Assembly: GCA_003520545.1 (NCBI GenBank)
Contig: DOUP01000284.1
Coordinates: forward strand, 1 to 14,774
Direction of reading: 5' to 3'
Source of the DNA: Maritimibacter sp.
GTDB lineage: Bacteria; Pseudomonadota; Alphaproteobacteria; Rhodobacterales; Rhodobacteraceae
Length of the DNA stretch: 14,774 bases
Of this stretch, positions 1-7,663 are shown piece after piece. How positions within the stretch are numbered: position 1 is the first letter of the stretch; every line of letters begins with the position of its first letter. The notes under the pieces are model-generated. The model made no database searches. It worked only from the letters and a program-made list of their open reading frames with translations, and was not told where the DNA came from. The translations under genes and the position numbers were made by a program.

Positions 1-76
<76 letters not shown>

Positions 77-208
77 GTTCTGGCAGATCGGCTTGCTGAT
101 CTCGACGAACACTTAGCAATGTTCAGTCCTTTGCTGAACAACATCAGACCGGACCAGGCCGTCCTCATATCTCTTCAGTCCAAAGTTAACAGGCCTACCG
201 GTCTGTCT

Positions 209-275
<67 letters not shown>

Positions 276-285
<10 letters not shown>

Positions 286-383
286 CTCCTCGCTGCGCTC
301 GTCGTGGCGGGTCTCGTCGGAAGTGTTTGATTTGCACGTCCTCGCGTCTTTGACGCTGCGGGCGATGCGGGCACGACCCACCA
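276..383 (+). repeat. Duplicated tRNA-Ile 3' end bounding an 88-bp spacer segment
   Basis: The last 10 bases of tRNA-Ile, CGACCCACCA (276-285), occur again exactly at 374-383. The 88 bp between them are GC-rich and contain a small hairpin (GCGTC-TTT-GACGC). The second copy is followed by the same sequence that follows the CCA of tRNA-Ala. The 286-383 segment therefore looks like an insertion or slipped duplication behind tRNA-Ile. The bases are seen directly; the history is inferred. Confidence 0.6.
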
Positions 384-444
384 ACGTCCTGTTTGCGAAG
401 CAAACATGACGGGCGAGAGGTGGATGCGCAGCATCTACCGGAAG
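378..444 (+). repeat. Spacer repeat, copy A (behind tRNA-Ile side)
   Basis: This segment starts CCACCAACGTCCTGTTTGC and ends GCATCTACCGGAAG. It is about 90% identical to 590-655, which begins at the 3' end of tRNA-Ala. It contains two hairpins, TGTTTGC-GAA-GCAAACA and GATGC-GCA-GCATC. Both hairpins are kept in copy B while their loops differ, which suggests that the RNA structure is kept in the precursor transcript. Confidence 0.75.
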
Positions 445-519
445 CCAACCTTTGAGCCTCTCGGCATTTGCTTTGCAAACGCCTGCGGCTATCCGCAGAT
501 CGCGACGCGATCCGCTCAA

Positions 520-595
520 GGGGCGTTAGCTCAGCTGGGAGAGCACCTGCTTTGCAAGCAGGGGGTCATCGGTTCGATCCCGATACGCTCCACCA
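520..595 (+). tRNA. tRNA-Ala (anticodon TGC)
   Basis: A complete 76-nt cloverleaf with CCA encoded at 593-595. The acceptor GGGGCGT (520-526) pairs with ACGCTCC (585-591). The third pair is G3-U70, the known identity element for alanyl-tRNA synthetase. The anticodon stem CCTGC/GCAGG holds the loop TTTGCAA (551-557), so the anticodon TGC is at 553-555. The T arm reads ATCGG-TTCGATC-CCGAT. It is the second tRNA of the 16S-23S spacer. Confidence 0.98.
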
Positions 596-655
596 ACGTT
601 CTGTTTGCTCGCAAACATAACGGCCGAGAGGTGGATGCGAAGCATCTACCGGAAG
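590..655 (+). repeat. Spacer repeat, copy B (behind tRNA-Ala)
   Basis: This is the second copy of the ~66-bp spacer repeat (compare 378-444). It starts within the 3' end of tRNA-Ala and ends GCATCTACCGGAAG. The hairpins are TGTTTGC-TC-GCAAACA and GATGC-GAA-GCATC. Most differences from copy A fall in loops or next to the stems. Confidence 0.75.
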
Positions 656-1040
656 GCATCGCGGGTTTGACCGTAGACTTCGATTTGATCGCTAAGCACT
701 GTGAGTGTTTAGCCGTCCAATCGGACGAATTGACATCGTATAGAGAGAAACATCAGTTTTATGCTGATCTTGGCAGTGCGCCAATGATCTGTGTCTGACC
801 TTCGGGTCATTCACGAAAGCATAAAATTCCAAGTCAAGTACACTAACCAACGGTTCATCTTCGGATGGACCATGTTCTTTCTGTCCCGCGAGGGGCTGGT
901 GACCACCAGCATCGCGGATCCGGCAGGAAGAGCGGGAAAGTATGCTTTTGGTTCAGAAGCAAGTGACCGGTCGAACCAGCCCGGGAACGTGAGAGGCGAG
1001 GATCTTCGGATCTTCACCAGTCTTTCTTCTTCTGGATCAA
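596..1040 (+). other. Spacer between tRNA-Ala and 23S rRNA
   Basis: About 445 bp without a credible gene. It holds spacer repeat copy B at its start, a hairpin ATCAG-TTTTATG-CTGAT near 751-767, a weak boxA-like TGTTCTTT at 873-880 (one base from TGCTCTTT), and the 5' side of the 23S processing stem at 1026-1047. Short open frames cross this stretch, but they run through tRNA and rRNA and resemble no protein family that I know. Confidence 0.7.
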
Positions 1041-1047
1041 ATCAAGC
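1026..1047 (+). other. 5' strand of the 23S precursor processing stem
   Basis: GGATCAAATCAAGC at 1034-1047 is the exact complement of GCTTGATTTGATCC at 3863-3876. The pairing extends outward through 1032-1033 with 3877-3878. After one mismatch it continues as CTTCT (1026-1030) with AGAAG (3880-3884). Such stems bring the 23S ends together and are the normal RNase III entry site in rRNA precursors. The pairing is seen in the sequence; cleavage is inferred. Confidence 0.8.
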
Positions 1048-1170
1048 GCGAGAAGGGCGTTTGGTGGATGCCTTGGCAGTAAGAGGCGATGAAGGACGTG
1101 ATACTCTGCGATAAGCTTTGGGGAGCCGAGAATAGGCGTTATACCCAGAGATCTCCGAATGGGGCAACCC

Positions 1171-1223
1171 ACCTGACAGTTCATTATAATAGCTTCGGCT
1201 ATTTATAGTGTTCTGAAACAGGT
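1171..1223 (+). other. Extended 23S helix 9 hairpin with UUCG loop
   Basis: In E. coli 23S the corresponding hairpin is short. Here ACCTG (1171-1175) pairs with CAGGT (1219-1223). An AT-rich arm (1182-1193 with 1198-1210, one bulge and one G-U pair) is capped by a TTCG loop at 1194-1197. Alphaproteobacterial 23S genes are known to carry intervening sequences at helix 9 that RNase III excises, leaving a fragmented 23S. This is a short version of that kind of insertion. Confidence 0.7.
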
Positions 1224-2110
1224 ACTTATTACCTGAATACATAGGGTTTTAAGAGCAAACCCGGGGAACTGAAACATCTAAGTACCCGGAGGAAAGGAAA
1301 TCAACAGATACTCCCCTAGTAGCGGCGAGCGAACGGGGACCAGCCGAGCCATGAATGTGATCAGAACGAGTTGGAAAGCTCGACCATAGTGGGTGACAGT
1401 CCCGTATGAGAAGCATGATTGGACGTATTAAGTAGGGCGGGACACGTGAAATCCTGTCTGAACATCGGGGGACCACCCTCGAAGGCTAAGTACTCCTTAC
1501 TGACCGATAGCGAACCAGTACCGTGAGGGAAAGGTGAAAAGCACCCCGACGAGGGGAGTGAAACAGTACCTGAAACCGGACGCTTACAAGCAGTCGGAGG
1601 GACCTCGAGTCCTGACGGCGTACCTTTTGTATAATGGGTCATCGACTTGGTCTACCGAGCAAGCTTAAGCCGATAGGTGTAGGCGCAGCGAAAGCGAGTC
1701 TTAATAGGGCGATGAGTTCGGTGGATCAGACCCGAAACCGAGTGATCTAGGCATGACCAGGCTGAAGGTGCGGTAACACGCACTGGAGGGCCGAACCCAC
1801 ATCTGTTGAAAAAGATCGGGATGAGTTGTGCCTAGGGGTGAAAGGCCAATCAAACTCGGAGATAGCTGGTTCTCCGCGAAATCTATTTAGGTAGAGCGTC
1901 ATCCGAATACCCCGGGGGGTAGAGCACTGGATGGGTAATGGGGCCCCACAGGCTTACTGATCCTAACCAAACTCCGAATACCCGGGAGTACTAGATGGCA
2001 GACACACGGCGGGTGCTAACGTCCGTCGTGGAGAGGGAAACAACCCTGACCTCCAGCTAAGGCCCCTAATTCATGGCTAAGTGGGAAAGCAGGTGGGACG
2101 ACCAAAACAA

Positions 2111-2141
<31 letters not shown>

Positions 2142-2881
2142 TAAAGATAGCGTAACAGCTCACTGGTCTAATACAAGTTGTCCTGCGGCGAAGATGTAAC
2201 GGGGCTCAAGCCATGAGCCGAAGCTGAGGATGTGCATTTAATGCACGTGGTAGCGGAGCGTAGTGTGACATAACTCCATTCCTCCTTACGTCCTTCGGGA
2301 CGATTGGAGGATCGGAGTTTTCTGTGAAGCCGGCCTGTGAGGGATCCGGTGGAGAGATCACTAGCGAGAATGATGACATGAGTAGCGATAAACAGGGTGA
2401 GAGACCCTGTCGCCGAAAGTCCAAGGGTTCCTGCTTAAAGCTAATCTGAGCAGGGTAAGCCGGCCCCTAAGGCGAGGCCGAAAGGCGTAGTCGATGGGAA
2501 CCAGGTTAATATTCCTGGGCCATGTGGTGGTGACGGATCATGAAGATTGTCAGTCCTTATCGGATTGAACTGGCAGTTAAGTGGTCCCTGGAAATAGCCC
2601 CACTTTTAGACCGTACCCTAAACCGACACAGGTGGACTGGTAGAGAATACCAAGGCGCTTGAGAGAACGATGTTGAAGGAACTCGGCAAAATACCTCCGT
2701 AAGTTCGCGAGAAGGAGGCCCAGTTTCAACGCAAGTTTTGGCTGGGGGCACAAACCAGGGGGTGGCGACTGTTTACTAAAAACACAGGGCTCTGCGAAGT
2801 CGCAAGACGACGTATAGGGTCTGACGCCTGCCCGGTGCCTGAAGGTTAAAAGGAGAGGTGCAAGCCTTGAATTGAAGCCCA

Positions 2882-2964
<83 letters not shown>

Positions 2965-3392
2965 CGACTTCCCCGCTGTCTCCAACATCGACTCAGCGAA
3001 ATTGAATTGCCTGTCAAGATGCAGGCTTCCCGCGGTTAGACGGAAAGACCCCGTGCACCTTTACTACAGCTTCACACTGGCATCAGGCCAAGCATGTGCA
3101 GAATAGGTGGTAGGCTTTGAACCTGTGACGCCAGTCGCAGTGGAGCCTCCTTTGAGATACCACCCTTGCTTTGCTTGATGTCTAACCGCGGTCCGTTATC
3201 CGGATCCGGGACCCTGTGTGGTGGGTAGTTTGACTGGGGCGGTCGCCTCCCAAACAGTAACGGAGGCGCGCGAAGGTTGGCTCAGAGCGGTCGGAAATCG
3301 CTCGTTGAGTGCAATGGCAGAAGCCAGCCTGACTGCGAGACTGACAAGTCGAGCAGAGTCGAAAGACGGCCATAGTGATCCGGTGGTCCCGA

Positions 3393-3446
<54 letters not shown>

Positions 3447-3862
3447 GGTGCCCAAGAGTCCATATCGACGGCACCGTTTGGCACCTCGATGTCGGCTCAT
3501 CTCATCCTGGGGCTGGAGCAGGTCCCAAGGGTACGGCTGTTCGCCGTTTAAAGAGGTACGTGAGCTGGGTTTAGAACGTCGTGAGACAGTTCGGTCCCTA
3601 TCTGCCGTGGGTGTAGGATACTTGAGAGGAGTTGCCCCTAGTACGAGAGGACCGGGGTGAACGATCCACTGGTGGACCAGTTGTCATGCCAATGGCAGTG
3701 CTGGGTAGCTATGATCGGAAAGGATAACCGCTGAAGGCATCTAAGCGGGAAGCCCCCCTCAAAACAAGGTATCCCTGAGAGCCGTGGAAGACCACCACGT
3801 CGATAGGCCGGAGATGTAAGCGCAGCAATGCGTTCAGTTGACCGGTACTAATTGCTCGATAG

Positions 3863-3958
3863 GCTTGATTTGATCCAGTAGAAGCGAGACTTCGCTTCGA
3901 AAGACAAACAAAAGCATACACATAAGTGTGCTAGACTTGGAAGATGTGTCTTTTTCTC
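3863..3958 (+). other. 23S-5S spacer with processing stems
   Basis: This begins with the 3' strand of the 23S processing stem (3863-3884). A hairpin GAAGCGA-GACT-TCGCTTC follows at 3881-3898. TGTGTCTTTT at 3945-3954 is exactly complementary to AAAAGACACA at 4081-4090, so it closes a precursor stem around the 5S RNA. No tRNA or protein gene is present. Confidence 0.7.
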
Positions 3959-4077
3959 GGTGAGGTGGCCATAGCGCGAGCAAAACACCTGGTCCCATCC
4001 CGAACCCAGCCGTTAAGTGCCGTAGCGCCGATGGTACTGCGTCTTAAGACGTGGGAGAGTAGGTCACCGCCTCACCT
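3959..4077 (+). rRNA. 5S ribosomal RNA
   Basis: About 118 nt. GGTGAGG (3959-3965) pairs with CCTCACC (4070-4076) as helix I. The interior holds typical alphaproteobacterial 5S sequence: ATAGCGCGAGCAAAACACC, then CCCATCCCGAACC, CGTTAAGTGCCGTAGCGCC and GTGGGAGAGTAGGTC. The exact ends are inferred from the terminal helix. The gene is followed by a terminator, with no tRNA-fMet between. Confidence 0.95.
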
Positions 4078-4113
4078 AGTAAAAGACACACCCGTTTCTC
4101 TCGAACGATAAAA

Positions 4114-4162
4114 CCAAACACAAAAACGCCGCCCCAAAAAAGGGCGGCGTCTTTGTGTTTGG
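4114..4162 (+). terminator. rRNA operon terminator
   Basis: A 21-bp stem with a single mismatch (4114-4134 with 4142-4162) and a 7-nt A-rich loop. The GC core ACGCCGCCC/GGGCGGCGT (4126-4134/4142-4150) is followed by the T-rich CTTTGTGTTT. On the reverse strand the A-rich 5' arm becomes T-rich, so the element could stop transcription from both sides. It lies about 37 nt after the 5S gene and ends the rRNA operon. Confidence 0.85.
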
Positions 4163-4272
4163 AACAGATATCCCGCCCCCCTGACCGAAGAGCGCGCGAA
4201 GCTTCACCACGACGCATGGCCGTGGCGGGGCCGATGGGCTAAACCTGCTCGCGACACGCGACAGGAGCGCCC
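4163..4272. other. Gap between rRNA terminator and selD
   Basis: A 110-bp GC-rich stretch. It must hold the selD promoter if that gene is transcribed independently, but I see no convincing -35/-10 pair. An 8-codon ATG frame starts at 4216 but has no supporting feature. The selD ribosome binding site AGGAG is at 4263-4267. Confidence 0.5.
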
Positions 4273-6459
4273 ATGCAACCCGAGATCCCTTTGACCCGAG
4301 ACCTCGTCCTGATCGGCGGCGGCCATGCCCATGCGCTTGCCCTGCGGATGTGGGGGATGAAGCCGCTCCCCGGCGTGCGGCTGACGCTTATTAACCCGGG
4401 GCCGACCGCGCCCTATTCCGGGATGCTTCCCGGGCACATCGCGGGGCATTACCCGCGCGACGCGTTGGACATCGACCTGGTGAAGCTGGCCCGGTTCGCG
4501 GGCGCCCGGCTGATCCTCCGTCCGGCAACGGGGATCGACCCGGAGGCAAAACGGATCGAGATCGCGGGGCGGGCGCCGATCTTCTACGACGTGGCCTCGA
4601 TTGACGTTGGCATCCATGCCGAAATGCCGTCTATCGACGGGTTTTCCGACCATGGCCTCGGGGCAAAGCCGCTTGATGGCTATGCCGCAGGCTGGCGCGC
4701 CTTTGTCGCCCGGGTGCAGGCAGGCGAGGCCGCGCCGCAGATCGCCGTTATTGGTGGGGGCGTCGCGGGCACGGAATTGTCGCTGGCCATGGCGCACCGT
4801 CTTCGCGGTCTGGGCGCCGCGCCGGAAATCACTCTTATTGAAGCCGGTCCGACCCTGTCCGGGTTCAAACCCATGGCCCTGACCAAAGTTCGGGCCGCAC
4901 TCGATCGTTTCGGCGTGACCTTGAAAACCAACGCACACGTTGCGCGGGTCGGGCCGGATCTCGTTACGCTTGAAGATGGAGAGGACATTCCAGCGGCCTT
5001 GACGGTGGGTGCCGCCGGGGCTTTTGCGCATGGCTGGCTCGCGAACAGTCCGCTTCCCTTGACCGCAGACGGGTTCGTGCGGGTCGGGGCCGACCTGCGC
5101 GTCGAAGGTCAGGACGATCTTTTCGCGGTCGGAGACTGTGCCCACCTCGTGTCAAACCCGCGCCCGAAAGCGGGGGTTTACGCGGTGCGCGCCGCGCCGG
5201 TGCTGGCCGACAACCTGGCCGCGCGCCTGGCAAGCGGCAAGACGAAGCCGTTCAAACCGCAGTCGGATTTCCTGAAGCTCGTGTCCCTGGGGGAGAAATC
5301 CGCCTTGGCCGAGAAGCTAGGGGTGGCGGTCGCGGGACCGTTGCTCTGGCGGTGGAAAAACCGGATCGACCAGACGTTCATGGACAAGTTTCGCGACCTG
5401 CCGACCATGCCGGCTCCGGCGTTGCCGCCGCGCCTCGCCGATGGTGTGCGGTCGGAATTGGGCCATGAGGCGCAGATGCTTTGCGCGGGATGCGGGTCCA
5501 AAGTGGCGCCGTCCGCTCTCTCCCATACGCTATCGCGCTTGGCCAGCGCGGGGCGCGACGACGTGTTGATGGGGCCGGGGGACGACGCGGCGCTGCTGGC
5601 CATGGGGGAGACGCGACAGGTGCTGACCACGGACCACCTTCGGGCGTTTACCGAGGATCCGCAGACCTTCGCACGCATCGCGGCCCTCCATGCCCTTGGC
5701 GACATCTGGGCGATGGGCGCGTCGCCGCAAGCCGCGCTTGCCCAGATCACCGTGCCGCGTCAATCCGAGGCCCTTCAGGCACGGGTGCTGGATGAATTGC
5801 TGACGGCGGCCGCCGAGGTGTTTGCCGAAGCCGGGGCGGAGATTGTTGGCGGGCATACGACCATGGGCGCGGAAACCGTGCTTGGGTTCACGGTGACCGG
5901 GCTCCTGGACCGTCCGGCAATTCTGGTGGACGGGGCGAAACCGGGCGATGTCCTCGTCCTGACCCGGCCCATCGGCTCTGGCACGATATTCGCCGCTGAA
6001 ATGCGCGGGCAGGCCGAGGGGCGCGATGTGGCGGCCTTGCTTGAGGTCTTGTCGCGGAGCCAAGGCGGCGTTGCGGCGGCTCTTGGCAAAGCGCACGCGA
6101 TGACGGACGTGACCGGGTTCGGGCTGGCAGGTCATCTCATGGCGATCGCGCGGGCCAGTGGCGTGGCCGCGACGCTCCGGCTGGAGGATGTGCCCCTGTT
6201 CGACGGGGCAGAGGCTCTGGCGGAGGCGGGCGTGCGTTCGACCATTTACCCAGCGAACGCGGACCATGCGCCGGTCTCGGGGATGGGGGAAACGGGACGT
6301 GTCGCTCTTCTACATGATCCGCAGACGGCCGGCGGGTTCCTGGCGGCACTTGATCCGAATGATGTGGAGGCGGCGCGCGAGGCTGTCGTCGCGGCGGGCG
6401 GCAGGCTGTGGGAGATCGGGTCTGTCAAAGCGGGCGCGCCGAAGATCACGCTCGTTTAG
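4273..6459 (+). CDS. selD: FAD/NAD(P)-dependent oxidoreductase-selenide, water dikinase fusion
   Basis: A 728-residue two-domain protein. The C-terminal part (about 395-728) is a full-length SelD, which makes selenophosphate from selenide and ATP. Seen there are CAGCGSK (404-410), where Cys407 and Lys410 align with catalytic Cys17 and Lys20 of the E. coli enzyme, then GDDAA, TTDH, GDIWAMG, GGHTTMG, TDVTGFGLAGH and HDPQTAGG. The second Cys of the E. coli site is Ser409. The N-terminal part (about 9-380) is a pyridine nucleotide-disulfide oxidoreductase of the NDH-2-like type: dinucleotide motif GGGHAHA at 15-21, second Rossmann motif GGGVAGTE at 161-168, and FAD motif VGDCAH at 286-291. Fusions of this kind are known; the flavin domain may reduce or deliver selenium, but that is inferred. 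AGGAG lies 5 nt before the ATG. No selA, selB or tRNA-Sec gene is in the window, so the use (selenocysteine or selenouridine) is open. Confidence 0.93.
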   Translation: MQPEIPLTRDLVLIGGGHAHALALRMWGMKPLPGVRLTLINPGPTAPYSGMLPGHIAGHYPRDALDIDLVKLARFAGARLILRPATGIDPEAKRIEIAGRAPIFYDVASIDVGIHAEMPSIDGFSDHGLGAKPLDGYAAGWRAFVARVQAGEAAPQIAVIGGGVAGTELSLAMAHRLRGLGAAPEITLIEAGPTLSGFKPMALTKVRAALDRFGVTLKTNAHVARVGPDLVTLEDGEDIPAALTVGAAGAFAHGWLANSPLPLTADGFVRVGADLRVEGQDDLFAVGDCAHLVSNPRPKAGVYAVRAAPVLADNLAARLASGKTKPFKPQSDFLKLVSLGEKSALAEKLGVAVAGPLLWRWKNRIDQTFMDKFRDLPTMPAPALPPRLADGVRSELGHEAQMLCAGCGSKVAPSALSHTLSRLASAGRDDVLMGPGDDAALLAMGETRQVLTTDHLRAFTEDPQTFARIAALHALGDIWAMGASPQAALAQITVPRQSEALQARVLDELLTAAAEVFAEAGAEIVGGHTTMGAETVLGFTVTGLLDRPAILVDGAKPGDVLVLTRPIGSGTIFAAEMRGQAEGRDVAALLEVLSRSQGGVAAALGKAHAMTDVTGFGLAGHLMAIARASGVAATLRLEDVPLFDGAEALAEAGVRSTIYPANADHAPVSGMGETGRVALLHDPQTAGGFLAALDPNDVEAAREAVVAAGGRLWEIGSVKAGAPKITLV

Positions 6460-6463
6460 GCGC

Positions 6464-6772
6464 TCAGCGCGCGGCTTTCTCGGCGATGCCGGATGTGCCT
6501 TCGCGCCGTTCAAGCTCGTCCAGGACATCGCTGAACGGCACGTCCCTCGCGGTGAGCATGACAAGCATGTGGTAGAGCACGTCAGCCGCCTCGGCGGTGA
6601 GCTTCTCCCGGTCGCCTTTCACCGCTTCGATGATCGCCTCGATGGCTTCCTCACCGAATTTTTCGGCGCATTTTTCCGGCCCTTTGGACAAGAGCGCGGC
6701 GGTCCAGCTATCGCGCGGGTTCACGCCCCGGCGTTTCTCGATGGTGTCTGCAAGTCGGTCCAGCGCGGTCAT
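6464..6772 (-). CDS. hisE: Phosphoribosyl-ATP pyrophosphohydrolase HisE
   Basis: A 102-residue cytoplasmic protein of the all-alpha MazG-like NTP pyrophosphohydrolase fold. It converts phosphoribosyl-ATP to phosphoribosyl-AMP plus pyrophosphate, step two of histidine synthesis. Visible family motifs are KFGEEAIEAI around 38-47, with the metal-binding Glu cluster at 41-45, and EAADVLYHMLVML at 61-73 with Asp64. Its length is normal for a stand-alone HisE without a HisI domain. The ATG overlaps the hisF stop by 4 bp (ATGA, 6769-6772), so it is probably translationally coupled. It is the last gene of the his run, and its stop is 4 bp from the convergent selD stop. No terminator is visible between the two. 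Confidence 0.95.
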   Translation of the reverse strand: MTALDRLADTIEKRRGVNPRDSWTAALLSKGPEKCAEKFGEEAIEAIIEAVKGDREKLTAEAADVLYHMLVMLTARDVPFSDVLDELERREGTSGIAEKAAR

Positions 6773-7530
6773 TCGAGCCTCATGGGGATGCCCGCGGCGG
6801 CCATGTGCTCCTTGGCCTCGCGGATGGTGAAATCGCCGAAATGAAAGATCGAGGCGGCGAGCACGGCAGATGCGCCGCCTTCGGTCACACCTTCGACGAG
6901 GTGGTCGAGCGTGCCGACACCGCCCGAGGCGATGACGGGCACGTCAACGGCGTCGGAAATGGCGCGGGTCAGCGGCAGGTTGAAACCGGACCGCGTACCG
7001 TCGCGGTCCATGGAGGTCAGGAGGATTTCGCCGGCGCCCTTGGCCACCACCGTCTTGGCGAATTCAACCGCGTCGATGCCCGTCGGTTTGCGCCCGCCGT
7101 GCGTGAAAATCTCCCAGCCGCCGCCCGCGACGGTCTTGGCGTCGATGGCGCAGACGATGCATTGGGAGCCAAAGCGATTGGCGGCTTCGGCGATCACGTC
7201 GGGGTTCGCAACGGCCGCTGAATTGAAGCTCACCTTGTCCGCGCCCGCCAGCAGCAATGCGCGCACGTCGTCATGGGTGCGCACGCCACCCCCGACGGTG
7301 AGGGGCATGAAACATTGTTCTGCCGTGCGGCGCACCATGTCGAACATCGTGCCCCGGTTCTCATGCGTTGCGTGAATGTCGAGGAAAGTCAGCTCGTCCG
7401 CGCCCGCCGCGTCATAGGCCTTGGCGGCTTCCACCGGGTCGCCTGCGTCGATCAGGTCCACGAAGTTCACGCCTTTGACCACGCGCCCGTCGGCCACGTC
7501 GAGGCAGGGAATGATGCGGGTCTTGAGCAT
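6769..7530 (-). CDS. hisF: Imidazole glycerol phosphate synthase cyclase subunit HisF
   Basis: A 253-residue (beta/alpha)8 barrel, full length. With the glutaminase HisH it turns PRFAR plus ammonia into imidazole glycerol phosphate and AICAR. The catalytic acids are present: Asp11 in PCLDV and Asp130 in CAIDAK, the same numbers as in the Thermotoga enzyme. Phosphate-binding loops VGGGVR (79-84) and ASGGVG are seen. The ATG is at 7528-7530 with GGAGAG just upstream. It overlaps hisE by 4 bp. Its usual neighbour hisA is separated from it here by a plus-strand dehydrogenase gene, so hisF needs either its own promoter in 7531-7663 or read-through across that gene's antisense strand. Confidence 0.97.
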   Translation of the reverse strand: MLKTRIIPCLDVADGRVVKGVNFVDLIDAGDPVEAAKAYDAAGADELTFLDIHATHENRGTMFDMVRRTAEQCFMPLTVGGGVRTHDDVRALLLAGADKVSFNSAAVANPDVIAEAANRFGSQCIVCAIDAKTVAGGGWEIFTHGGRKPTGIDAVEFAKTVVAKGAGEILLTSMDRDGTRSGFNLPLTRAISDAVDVPVIASGGVGTLDHLVEGVTEGGASAVLAASIFHFGDFTIREAKEHMAAAGIPMRLE

Positions 7531-7574
7531 GGTCTCTCCGGGCTGTCGTCCTGATGCTGGGATAGCCCGTTTGC

Positions 7575-7588
7575 CTGGCGTTTGCCAG
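7575..7588. promoter_or_regulatory. Short inverted repeat in the hisF/SDR divergent gap
   Basis: CTGGC-GTTT-GCCAG, a perfect 5-bp dyad, lies in the 133-bp gap (7531-7663) between two divergent genes. It could be an operator or a leader hairpin. I could not place a convincing -35/-10 pair for either gene. Confidence 0.3.
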
Positions 7589-7663
7589 TGGTCGCTTGCG
7601 CGGACCGATCAGCTCTTGCGCCCGGCGCCGGGTCGGGTGAGTGTCCGGGCAAGGAGGACACCA

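Noticed and set aside
873..880. A boxA antitermination element TGTTCTTT in the spacer
   Set aside because: One mismatch to TGCTCTTT in an 8-base motif is weak, and no boxB or boxC-like companion was seen, so it is mentioned only in the spacer description.
4216..4242. An 8-codon frame before selD as a possible leader peptide
   Set aside because: No ribosome binding site, no regulatory codon run and no attenuator-like structure supports it.
4204..5145. A 313-codon minus-strand frame opposite selD
   Set aside because: It is a high-GC antisense shadow. The plus-strand frame carries complete oxidoreductase motifs, while the antisense product is Arg/Pro/Gly-rich without recognisable domains.
5530..6267. 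A 245-codon minus-strand frame opposite the SelD domain
   Set aside because: It lies entirely within conserved SelD sequence on the other strand and has no family motifs or ribosome binding site.
7421..7663. An 81-codon upstream extension of the SDR gene
   Set aside because: It would overlap the hisF coding region and start. The strong AAGGAGG site and the SDR family N terminus fix the start at 7664.
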